A stretch of 5,417 nucleotides of DNA, from assembly GCA_002338255.1 (NCBI GenBank), contig DDHX01000028.1:8385-13801 (forward strand). Direction: 5' to 3'. The DNA comes from Ruminococcaceae bacterium UBA1865. Its GTDB lineage: Bacteria > Bacillota > Clostridia > Oscillospirales > Acutalibacteraceae. The notes below the pieces were generated by a model that saw nothing but the letters and a program-made list of their open reading frames with translations, was not told where the DNA came from and did no database searches. Shown here piece after piece: positions 1-5,417 of this stretch. Made by a program: the position numbers and the translations under genes. The stretch's first letter is position 1; each line of letters starts with the position of its first letter.

Positions 1-205
1 CCTGGATACTGTTCGTTTTGACGCAGAGTTGATAAAGCATTCCGAAAATGTCATCATTCTTGCACACTCCGGTAAATTTGATAAGAATTCCTTGATTTCC
101 TACGTGGACTTAAACGAAGTCTCTTCCATTATCACAGACCGGAACTTAAATGATGCGATTTTTACTGACTGCGAAAATGCAGGTGCAAACATAATAAGAG
201 TATAA
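1..205 (+). CDS. DeoR/GlpR-family transcriptional regulator, C-terminal fragment (5' end outside window)
   Basis: The reading frame from base 2 is open and ends at TAA 203-205, giving the last 67 residues of a protein whose start lies outside the window. The motif LAHSGKFDKNSL (fragment residues 20-31), followed by a segment ending SSIITD (41-46) and the terminal GANIIRV, matches the end of the DeoR C-terminal sensor domain, a fold related to ribose-5-phosphate isomerase that binds sugar phosphates. The N-terminal winged helix-turn-helix is not visible. Such proteins usually repress the adjacent sugar-catabolism operon until a phosphorylated intermediate binds. The isomerase gene begins 50 bases downstream on the same strand, so co-transcription and control of that gene are likely. 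The family call is firm; the effector is unknown. Confidence 0.87.
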   Translation, partial: LDTVRFDAELIKHSENVIILAHSGKFDKNSLISYVDLNEVSSIITDRNLNDAIFTDCENAGANIIRV

Positions 206-240
206 TGCGCAGGCGCTTGTAGTATGAAAGTATAGCATTT

Positions 241-247
241 GGAAGGA
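241..247 (+). promoter_or_regulatory. Ribosome binding site of the isomerase gene
   Basis: GGAAGGA lies 8 bases before the ATG at 256. It supports that start codon; no competing start with a comparable site is seen nearby. Confidence 0.8.
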
Positions 248-255
248 ATAGAAAT

Positions 256-978
256 ATGAAACCTCAGATCAAGGCTCCTTTTTTTGAAATAGGCGTAAAA
301 AATTATATATTCGGCGATCGAGTGCTGGAACTCGCCAAAACTGCAGATGCCTGTGCAAAGAAGTATGATATTGATGTCTTATTTATTGCACCCTACACTG
401 AAATACGGCGTGTCACCGACTGTACCGACAGACTGATCGTCCTTGCGCCTTACATGGATACCTTAAGGCCCGGGCGCGGTATGGCAGATGTGCTCCCCGA
501 AGCGGTGAAAGCAGCCGGTGCCAAAGGAGTAGTCATTAACCACTGTGAGCGTCCCATGTCCCTTTCCTCCGTCAAACAGACAATTGACAGGGCAAGCGAG
601 CTGGAGCTAATTTCCTTTGTCTGTGCAGATACCACAGCGGAGGCAAAAGCGATCGCACAATTGCATCCGGATATTATGAATCCGGAGCCCTCCGAGCTGA
701 TCGGTACCGGACGTACCTGCGACCGAGCCTATATACAGGAGGTCACCCAGGCGATTAAGGAGATTTCCCCCAATACCATAGTTGAGATTGCCGCCGGGAT
801 CTCTTCCGGCAGACAGGTGTATGATCTGATTTACGCTGGTGCACAAGCGGTCGGCGCAGCTTCCGGGATTGTCAATTCTCCTGATCCACATGCGATGGTT
901 GAAGAGATGATTTTTAGTGTGCGCCGTGCTTATGATGATTTAACAGTTAGATTTGAAAAAGGAGAAAATTCAAAATGA
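256..978 (+). CDS. Triosephosphate-isomerase-family sugar-phosphate isomerase, compact archaeal-type
   Basis: The protein has 240 residues, a (beta/alpha)8 barrel of the TIM family expected to act in the cytoplasm. Three catalytic positions can be matched by pattern: Lys15 in GVKNY, His96 with Glu98 in NHCERP (counterpart of GHSER), and Glu144 in PEPSELIGTG (counterpart of EPVWAIGTG). Phosphate-binding loops are IGTG (149-152), AAGISSG (179-185) and AASGI (201-205). Its length and the blocks VLPEAVKAAGA and AGISSG resemble archaeal TIMs more than the roughly 250-residue bacterial glycolytic enzyme. Together with the DeoR regulator just upstream, this suggests a catabolic paralogue. Family members in Listeria, Brucella and mycobacterial clusters act on, or are linked to, tetrulose phosphates such as L-erythrulose 1-phosphate. 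A role as ordinary glycolytic TIM cannot be excluded. The ATG has a good Shine-Dalgarno site. The TGA stop overlaps the next gene as ATGA, implying translational coupling. Confidence 0.88.
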   Translation: MKPQIKAPFFEIGVKNYIFGDRVLELAKTADACAKKYDIDVLFIAPYTEIRRVTDCTDRLIVLAPYMDTLRPGRGMADVLPEAVKAAGAKGVVINHCERPMSLSSVKQTIDRASELELISFVCADTTAEAKAIAQLHPDIMNPEPSELIGTGRTCDRAYIQEVTQAIKEISPNTIVEIAAGISSGRQVYDLIYAGAQAVGAASGIVNSPDPHAMVEEMIFSVRRAYDDLTVRFEKGENSK

Positions 979-1472
979 AAATATTCAGAGAGTCCATTAC
1001 TGTATCTTCCACAGGAAAACTTCCCACCTTTCGCACCATTACAGAACAGGTAAAGGAAACCGTTGAACGCTCCGGAGTTCAAAACGGATTTTGCTTGATC
1101 TATACCCATCACACCACCTGTTCCGTTGCAACACAAGAATGTTCCTTTGACCTTACTTACAATGGTCTGGAATATCTGCAGCAAGATTTACTGGACGTTT
1201 TAGAACCTATTATTCCGACCTGTCGCAAAGAAGGACAATACATGCATCCGGGACCGGAGCTTACTGAATTTTCAGCAAGGTATGGAGAAAGCAAGCCTGA
1301 AACCTTAAATACAGATGCACACCTTCGCTCTATGTTGCTTGGCAGGAGCGAATCCATTGTAATCTTTGATGGAGAGTTAGACCTTGGGCAGTTTGGACAT
1401 GTTTATTTCATAGATTTTGATCAGACCAGGGCGAGAGAGAGGCAGATTCAGATACAGGTTATTGGAGAATAA
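975..1472 (+). CDS. YjbQ/UPF0047-family protein, long variant
   Basis: The protein has 165 residues; typical YjbQ proteins have about 130-140. Family hallmarks are in order: THHTTCS (44-50, with His45 and His46), Glu55, LQQDLLD (68-74), a His in YMHPGP (89-94), the NTDAHLRSMLLG block (112-123), DGELDLG (132-138), and FIDFDQTRARER (145-156) before a closing beta strand. The E. coli member has been reported to have weak thiamine-phosphate synthase activity, but the true function of the family is unsettled. The extra length lies mainly in a loop around residues 83-111, and the family's usual Trp-Gln after LG is replaced by Gln-Phe-Gly. Translation is probably coupled to the isomerase: the ATG shares bases with its TGA, and AAAGGAG at 958-964 provides a site. 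Context suggests a part in the same sugar-phosphate pathway, perhaps metabolite repair; that is inference. Confidence 0.87.
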   Translation: MKIFRESITVSSTGKLPTFRTITEQVKETVERSGVQNGFCLIYTHHTTCSVATQECSFDLTYNGLEYLQQDLLDVLEPIIPTCRKEGQYMHPGPELTEFSARYGESKPETLNTDAHLRSMLLGRSESIVIFDGELDLGQFGHVYFIDFDQTRARERQIQIQVIGE

Positions 1473-1510
1473 AACAATCACCCCCCGGCTTTGCCGGGGG
1501 GTGATTGTTT
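1472..1510. terminator. Strong hairpin terminator between convergent operons
   Basis: A perfect 18-bp inverted repeat (arms 1472-1489 and 1493-1510) encloses a TTT loop, with a GC-rich core of CCCCCCGGC/GCCGGGGGG and A/T-rich outer ends. It begins on the last base of the yjbQ stop codon. On the + strand the right arm ends in TTGTTT and then GGC, a short T tract. On the - strand the transcript side reads TGTTTTATTCT, a better tract. It can therefore serve both the yjbQ transcript and the lacI transcript, whose stop lies 95 bases away. Confidence 0.88.
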
Positions 1511-1605
1511 GGCATAGCTTGCTCGGCCTTGTGCCTACGTTTATTTTAGTTGTGCTCTTTGCCTTCTTTTGTGATTCTAAAGCCTCTCATTGCCAAATAA
1601 ATACA
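1511..1605. other. Convergent intergenic remainder, no gene seen
   Basis: This is the rest of the gap between yjbQ and the lacI stop codon. Open frames here merely continue out of phase from the neighbours and have no recognisable protein signal. A weak pairing between GGCATAG and CTTGTGCC near 1511-1535 is too short and rich in G-U pairs to call. It is probably the 3' untranslated end of the lacI transcript. Confidence 0.5.
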
Positions 1606-2628
1606 TTATCTGCGAAGTGCTTTGCAGGAACCTCTTCGAATAATAGAAGCATTCAGAATGACATGCTCTGTTTTCGTTTCACCGGACAACAGATCAAACA
1701 GCTTGCTTACGCCCATGTCAATCATCTCAATAGCAGGTTGCTTTACCGTATCCAATGAGGGCTGAAAATACTCGGTTACCTCAATGCCATCAAAACCAAT
1801 AATGGAAATATCATCCGGAATTGACAGGCCCGATACGAGAATGGCTTTTGCAGCTCCAATCGCGATGTAATCGGACGCTGCAAAAATCGCGGTGATACCG
1901 AGCTTACGGGCAAGAATCTTCTTCATGACATTGAATCCATATTCCATATTGAATTGGCATTCCTCAATCAATTCCGAGTCATAGGCGATTCCGTTCGCTT
2001 CCAATGTTTTACGGTAGGCAGATAAGCGGCGAGAACCGACGGTGTTTTCCTTCATGATGTCTTCTGCTAAAAAACAAATTTTCTTGTGATTCAACGAAAT
2101 CAAGTAGTTAACAACGTCATAACAGCTTTGCAGGTCATCAATGGTAATACTGGAAAACAATTCGGGGTTCATGGAGGAGTCCGTCGTGCTGCTGACAAAT
2201 ACACATGGAATCCCGATTTGCCTGAACTTTTCATCCGAGCAGTTGTGGTTACCGCCCAAAAATATAATACCGCATAAATTTTTTTCTTTTGCAAGTTCTA
2301 ATGCTAAGTTCGGAGCGTCACGTTCTTCTTCAGTTGCCTGCACCAATAAGGTGTAACCTCTAAGGTTAACCTGTTGCTCCGCCTCTTTCATCATTTCGAC
2401 GAAAAGTGGATTAGTAAATCCTTTGACCAGCAATGCAATCGTCTTTGATTGGGATAACTTCAGATTTCTGGCGCTGTTATTGGGTACATAGTCATATTTT
2501 CGAATCACTTCAAGAACCTTTTCACGCGTGGCTTGGCTGACAATGCCAGTATTATTCACCACTCTGGAAACGGTAGCCACGCCGACTCCGGCAAACTTTG
2601 CAATATCTTTTATATTAACAGAACCCAA
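1606..2628 (-). CDS. LacI-family transcriptional regulator (TTG start)
   Basis: The protein has 340 residues when read from the TTG at 2628-2626. The helix-turn-helix IKDIAKFAGVGVATVSRVVN spans residues 6-25. The hinge NNSARNLKL (50-58) contains the Ala-Arg-x-Leu pattern whose leucine inserts into the minor groove in LacI/PurR proteins, predicting an operator centred on CG. A periplasmic-binding-protein-like effector domain starts at KTIALLVKG and includes FAASDYIAIGAAKAI and DDISIIGFDGIEVTEY near the C-terminus. An in-frame ATG at 2691 would add 21 unlike residues, start inside a hairpin and lack a Shine-Dalgarno site. The TTG has GAGGTG 5 bases upstream and gives the usual family N-terminus. 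The gene follows the solute-binding protein by 70 bases on the same strand, so it probably regulates the importer operon. The effector is likely the imported sugar or a derivative; its identity is not visible. Confidence 0.92.
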   Translation of the reverse strand: MGSVNIKDIAKFAGVGVATVSRVVNNTGIVSQATREKVLEVIRKYDYVPNNSARNLKLSQSKTIALLVKGFTNPLFVEMMKEAEQQVNLRGYTLLVQATEEERDAPNLALELAKEKNLCGIIFLGGNHNCSDEKFRQIGIPCVFVSSTTDSSMNPELFSSITIDDLQSCYDVVNYLISLNHKKICFLAEDIMKENTVGSRRLSAYRKTLEANGIAYDSELIEECQFNMEYGFNVMKKILARKLGITAIFAASDYIAIGAAKAILVSGLSIPDDISIIGFDGIEVTEYFQPSLDTVKQPAIEMIDMGVSKLFDLLSGETKTEHVILNASIIRRGSCKALRR

Positions 2629-2633
2629 AATAA

Positions 2634-2639
2634 CACCTC
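2634..2639 (-). promoter_or_regulatory. Ribosome binding site that fixes the lacI TTG start
   Basis: On the - strand GAGGTG sits 5 bases before TTG. There is no Met codon between the TTG and the helix-turn-helix, so this site decides the start. Confidence 0.8.
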
Positions 2640-2649
2640 GCTTAAATGT

Positions 2650-2686
2650 AAGCAAAATGAAAGCCGGGAAGGCTTCCATTTCGCTT
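2650..2686 (-). terminator. Hairpin between solute-binding-protein gene and lacI (partial terminator or processing/stability element)
   Basis: On the - strand the arms AAGCGAAATGGAAGCC and GGCTTTCATTTTGCTT pair over 16 bp around a TTCCC loop. The two imperfect positions are G-U in this strand's RNA but A-C mismatches in the other, so the structure favours the - direction. It starts 12 bases after the TAA of the binding-protein gene. The inner 11-bp stem is followed by CATTTTGCTT, a weak U tract that is itself part of the longer stem. It may terminate partially, lowering lacI expression, or protect the upstream mRNA from 3' decay. No convincing promoter lies between it and lacI, so lacI probably depends on readthrough. 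Confidence 0.65.
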
Positions 2687-2698
2687 TTCAATTTTTAA

Positions 2699-4252
2699 TT
2701 ATTTACTTGGATTGAAGCTTTGAAGCTGTGAATTGACTTCCGCAACAATCTTTTCAATACCGGCCTGCTTTAACTGCTGGCGGTACTGCTCGACTGCCTT
2801 CTTCGGGTCATCCGATGTTTTGCCGAGCATCAGCTGTATGCCGAGCGTAGCATTCACGTTCGCGACAGCGGACATCTCAGTCGTTACATTGGCAGGATCA
2901 AAGTTAAAGGTAGAATAAGGATTGTCGAGCGCAACCTTTTCCCATTCTGTGTTGAGTGTATAACGGCGGGGGGCTTCGGTAGCGTTCGGAATATTGAACT
3001 TGTCGTTGCGGAAGCTCCAGCCGGAGAAGCCGATTTCGTCTTTATCTTTATTATAGGTCGAGGGCTCAATGACTTTTCCGTCTTTAATATCCCACTGTCT
3101 GCCCTTAATGCCGTATTGGAGAAGGTCATAGCAGGTTTCGTCCGTCATAAGCTTTTCAATGACCATCAGTGCTCTTTCCGGATTCTTGGAATTTACGGAG
3201 ATTCCGGTTGCGTTCTGGTTCGCACTTGTTCTCAAGATTTTGCCGTTGTCGGCTGGTGGGCACCAGAAGCTGGTGGTAACGTTCGGCATGGTCTTCAAGC
3301 AAGCGCCGTAGTTTCCTGTCCAGTCGGCCATGTGTGTGATATAAGCGCCGGAAAGACCGTTTGTGAAGTTATCCTTCGCACCGCGCTGTGCAGAAAGAAC
3401 GTCCTTCGGCCAGTATCCCTTGTTCGCCCAATCGTGCATTTTGACTGCCCAATCCTCAAACTCCTGCGTAAAGGCGGGATGCATTACAGTCTTGTAGTCG
3501 CTTGCGCTTTTTGAGACAAGGAACATATCACTCTCCGGGATACCGGGAGCATGAATCCATTTTCCGGTTGAGCCTACAAAGAGGGTATAAAGATTCTCAG
3601 CGTCGGCCGGTCCGCCGTTTAACGGAGCAAACTTTTCATTCTTTGCAACCGCGTCCATATACGCTTCCATTGTGCTGATATCTGTAACAGGCTTCAGATT
3701 GTATTTTTTCACGAAATCATCGCGGGAAACGAAGCCGTAAGGGGTAAATTCCGTATAAAGGCTGGGTACGCCGTATATTTTATCGCTAACCTTTACCTGA
3801 CTCCAATTGCTGTCGGAAATTGCCGCTTTCAGCGTGGGCACTTTGTCAAGCATTGGTGTAATGTCGACAAGGGAACCCTGCTTTGCAAGCGTGGAATAAG
3901 CGACCGGACCGTTGGACGAAACATAGGCCATGTCGAAATCCTCACCGGAAGCGAACAGCAACGGGTATTTGGTTGAAACGTCCGCCCAGCTGATATACTT
4001 AATGGTAAGGGTCGTATTGATGTCCTTCTTCAGCTTTTCATTGATTTTTGCCACAACATCTTTGTTGAACTTGCCCTCATCACCAAGAAGATACATCGAA
4101 ATGTTTACTTCCTTGGAAGTATCCACCGCGCTGGTGGCTGCCGGGGTGCTTGCCGCGGCACTTTCCGTATTGCCCTTGCCGCACGCAGCCAAGCCGGTTG
4201 CCATTAGTGTGGTTGCTAAAACGAGGGAGATTGCTTTTTTTGCCAGATTCAT
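2699..4252 (-). CDS. Extracellular solute-binding lipoprotein of an LplA/YtcQ-type carbohydrate ABC importer
   Basis: The protein has 517 residues. Residues 1-24 form a lipoprotein signal peptide: a Lys-containing start, a hydrophobic stretch ISLVLATTLMATG, and the lipobox LAAC with Cys24 as the lipidated residue. A Ser/Thr/Ala-rich linker (about 28-45) leads to a family-1-type binding domain. Recognisable blocks are LLFASGEDFDMAYVS (98-112), YGVPSLYTEFTPYG (160-173), ISVNSKNPERALMVIEKL (351-368) and YGIKGRQW (380-387), with the typical C-terminus QLKQAGIEKIVAEVNSQL. It captures a sugar, probably an oligosaccharide or glycoside, at the outer membrane face and delivers it to the two permeases encoded upstream. 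The ligand cannot be read from sequence. The ATG at 4252 is chosen because GGAGGAAA precedes it by 7 bases and it gives a proper signal peptide; the frame is open further upstream to 4306 but without one. The product resembles intact family members. Confidence 0.93.
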   Translation of the reverse strand: MNLAKKAISLVLATTLMATGLAACGKGNTESAAASTPAATSAVDTSKEVNISMYLLGDEGKFNKDVVAKINEKLKKDINTTLTIKYISWADVSTKYPLLFASGEDFDMAYVSSNGPVAYSTLAKQGSLVDITPMLDKVPTLKAAISDSNWSQVKVSDKIYGVPSLYTEFTPYGFVSRDDFVKKYNLKPVTDISTMEAYMDAVAKNEKFAPLNGGPADAENLYTLFVGSTGKWIHAPGIPESDMFLVSKSASDYKTVMHPAFTQEFEDWAVKMHDWANKGYWPKDVLSAQRGAKDNFTNGLSGAYITHMADWTGNYGACLKTMPNVTTSFWCPPADNGKILRTSANQNATGISVNSKNPERALMVIEKLMTDETCYDLLQYGIKGRQWDIKDGKVIEPSTYNKDKDEIGFSGWSFRNDKFNIPNATEAPRRYTLNTEWEKVALDNPYSTFNFDPANVTTEMSAVANVNATLGIQLMLGKTSDDPKKAVEQYRQQLKQAGIEKIVAEVNSQLQSFNPSK

Positions 4253-4348
4253 GTAATTTCCTCCTTTAATTTTATAGAAGCTTTCATAGAAAAGCAAGAT
4301 GCGCAAACAAATTTTACAATATTTTTGAAATCTATACGAATCCTGTAT
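4253..4348 (-). promoter_or_regulatory. Intergenic region before the binding-protein gene with possible promoter
   Basis: These 96 A/T-rich bases separate two operon genes that are normally close together. On the - strand they contain TTGCTT (4297-4292) and TATAAA (4276-4271) with a 15-base spacer, or alternatively TTGTTT (4310-4305) and TATGAA (4288-4283) with a 16-base spacer. The Shine-Dalgarno GGAGG at 4264-4260 follows. Either pair is only a fair match to a sigma-A promoter, and A/T-rich DNA gives such matches by chance. An extra promoter or processing site here would fit a need for more binding protein than permease. Confidence 0.3.
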
Positions 4349-5254
4349 TTAACCTTTTACAGCACCAATCGTAAGACCGCTTACGAAATAACGCTGAATC
4401 AGCGGATACAGAAGAATAATCGGTCCTGTCGTCAAAACCGCGGTCGCCATTTTAACAGATTGCGTTGGCAAATCTGACGGTTTAATGAACATTCCCTGTT
4501 TCAGTAAAGTTTGGATATTGGTCTGGTTAACCATCTTTTGCAGGAAATACTGGAGCGGATATTTTTCTGCCGTCTGAATGTACAGCATCGCGTTATACCA
4601 TTCGTTCCAATACGCAAGGGCAAGGAACAACCCGACGGTCGCAAGCGAAGGGACCGCAAGAGGCATAAAAATCTGCCAATAAATACGGAAGTCCCCTGCG
4701 CCGTCCAGCGTGGCGGATTCATACAGGGAATCCGGAATTGACTTTAAGAAATTCCTCATTAAAAAGATGGACCAGGCGCTGATCATCGCGGGAAATATCA
4801 TTGCAAGAAAGCTATCTTTTAAATGGAGGTATTTTACCATCAATATATAGGTAGGAATCAAACCGCCGCTGAACAGCGTTGTAAAGTAAATAAAAAACGA
4901 GAAAAAGTTGCGGTATTTAAAATCCTTACGGTTCAATACATAGCCCGCCATCGACATGAAGAACAGTCCCAGCGAAGTCCCCACAATAACAAGGGTAATG
5001 GTCACTCTGTACGCGTCCAGAAGCGTTGTGGGGTTATTCAGCAAAAACTTGTACGCGGAAAGCGTCCATTGATTAGGAAACAGTTTATAGCCTTCTGTCA
5101 AAATTTCATGTTCATTCATGAAGGATGAAGAAATCATTAACAAAAATGGGAATAAACAGATAATCGCGAACGAGCCAACAAAAATATAGCATATCGCTTT
5201 CAGTATGGTATTGCCGGCACCGGCCTTAATTGTATTTTGATTACTGCGTGCCAT
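4349..5254 (-). CDS. Carbohydrate ABC transporter permease, LplC/YtcP type
   Basis: The protein has 301 residues, a normal length for the family. About six membrane segments can be seen, near residues 18-42, 84-107, 117-140, 148-168, 199-217 and 269-290. The cytoplasmic EAA loop that docks on the ATPase is ESATLDGAGDFRIYWQIFMP (179-198), with Glu179, Gly185 and Pro198 in place. The C-terminus PLIQRYFVSGLTIGAVKG is diagnostic of the LplC/YtcP/YesQ group, which pairs with an LplB/YteP permease and a lipoprotein binding protein. The start ATG has GGAGG at 5266-5262, 7 bases upstream. It lies 15 bases after the stop of the partner permease, so the two are co-translated from one mRNA. No ATPase gene is visible; such systems usually use a shared MsmX-like ATPase encoded elsewhere. 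Confidence 0.94.
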   Translation of the reverse strand: MARSNQNTIKAGAGNTILKAICYIFVGSFAIICLFPFLLMISSSFMNEHEILTEGYKLFPNQWTLSAYKFLLNNPTTLLDAYRVTITLVIVGTSLGLFFMSMAGYVLNRKDFKYRNFFSFFIYFTTLFSGGLIPTYILMVKYLHLKDSFLAMIFPAMISAWSIFLMRNFLKSIPDSLYESATLDGAGDFRIYWQIFMPLAVPSLATVGLFLALAYWNEWYNAMLYIQTAEKYPLQYFLQKMVNQTNIQTLLKQGMFIKPSDLPTQSVKMATAVLTTGPIILLYPLIQRYFVSGLTIGAVKG

Positions 5255-5269
5255 TTTTCTGCCTCCTTT

Positions 5270-5417
5270 TTAAAATAATGCGCTGTCAGGCTCGATCTTT
5301 CGCACAATCAAATTCACAACCAATACCAGAATCAAACCGAATATGGACTGATAGAATCCGACCGCCGCACCCATCGAGAAGTTATATTGTCCGACAAGGC
5401 TTCGGAACACATAGGTA
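5270..5417 (-). CDS. Carbohydrate ABC transporter permease, LplB/YteP type, C-terminal fragment (5' part outside window)
   Basis: Read from 5416 downward, the frame gives 48 residues ending at TAA 5272-5270. It begins TYVFRSLVGQYNFSMGAAVG, continues with a hydrophobic helix (about residues 21-38 of the fragment) and ends RKIEPDSALF. The Thr-Tyr-Val-x-Arg start, the Phe-Ser-x-Gly/Ala-Ala-Ala-Val-Gly block, the last membrane helix and the Arg-Lys tail match the end of LplB/YteP-type permeases. These form the heterodimeric channel with the next gene's product. The EAA loop lies outside the window. The gene partner and spacing make the call secure despite the short fragment. Confidence 0.85.
   Translation of the reverse strand, partial: TYVFRSLVGQYNFSMGAAVGFYQSIFGLILVLVVNLIVRKIEPDSALF

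Noticed and set aside
207..216. GCGCAGGCGC short inverted repeat after the DeoR stop codon
   Set aside because: A 4-bp stem with a 2-base loop cannot form a stable hairpin, and no T tract follows it, so it is not called a terminator or operator.
1417..1758. + strand open frame across the yjbQ end, terminator and lacI end
   Set aside because: It reads through the terminator hairpin out of frame with yjbQ, overlaps two well-supported genes and has no recognisable protein features.
2629..2691. Longer LacI start at the ATG at 2691
   Set aside because: The extra 21 residues are unlike LacI N-termini, the codon lies just before the hairpin with no Shine-Dalgarno site, and the TTG at 2628 has one.
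3116..3514. + strand open frame inside the binding-protein gene
   Set aside because: It lies entirely antisense within a well-supported coding region and shows no family motif or ribosome binding context.
4273..4288. TATAGAAGCTTTCATA as a LacI operator
   Set aside because: It is palindromic only with two central-flank mismatches and is centred on GC, which does not fit the CG centre expected from the LacI hinge.
4253..4306. Longer binding-protein start at 4306
   Set aside because: It would place 18 additional residues before the signal peptide, and the ATG at 4252 has a strong GGAGG site at the right distance.
4299..4308. TGCGCA-centred sequence (TTTGCGCATC on the - strand) as a LacI operator
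   Set aside because: The centre is CG as predicted, but symmetry fails beyond three bases on each side, so it is no better than chance.

Overview
The window looks like a chromosomal piece of a moderately low-GC Firmicute, most likely a Clostridia-type organism. Four things point there: strong GGAGG-type ribosome binding sites, an LplABC-type sugar importer with a lipoprotein binding protein and no ATPase gene beside it, a TTG-started LacI regulator, and an intrinsic-terminator-like hairpin. This is inference from gene style; no rRNA or marker gene is present.

Left part (1-1472, + strand): the end of a carbohydrate-metabolism operon. It holds the C-terminus of a DeoR/GlpR-family regulator (ends at 205), a compact archaeal-type triosephosphate-isomerase-family enzyme (256-978), and a YjbQ/UPF0047-family protein (975-1472) whose ATG overlaps the isomerase stop codon as ATGA. 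A DeoR regulator beside an extra TIM homologue is typical of small catabolic clusters for sugar phosphates or polyols. The true substrate may therefore be a tetrulose or other ketose phosphate rather than glycolytic triose phosphate. The coupled YjbQ protein is the least explained member. A perfect 18-bp hairpin (1472-1510) starts on the last base of the yjbQ stop codon and closes the operon.

Right part (5417-1606, - strand): an ABC carbohydrate-import operon running toward the left operon. In transcription order it has the 3' end of an LplB/YteP-type permease (cut by the window edge), an LplC/YtcP-type permease (5254-4349), a lipoprotein solute-binding protein (4252-2699), a 16-bp hairpin (2686-2650), and a LacI-family regulator from a TTG start (2628-1606). 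The importer lacks its ATPase here; such systems usually share a distant MsmX-like ATPase. The LacI protein at the operon end probably responds to the imported sugar or a derivative.

The two operons converge on the 133-bp gap 1473-1605. There is no gene-free stretch above 300 bases, and no tRNA, rRNA, CRISPR, insertion sequence or phage gene was recognised. Most of the content is ordinary sugar transport and regulation. The TIM-YjbQ pair is the part most likely to hide undescribed biochemistry.
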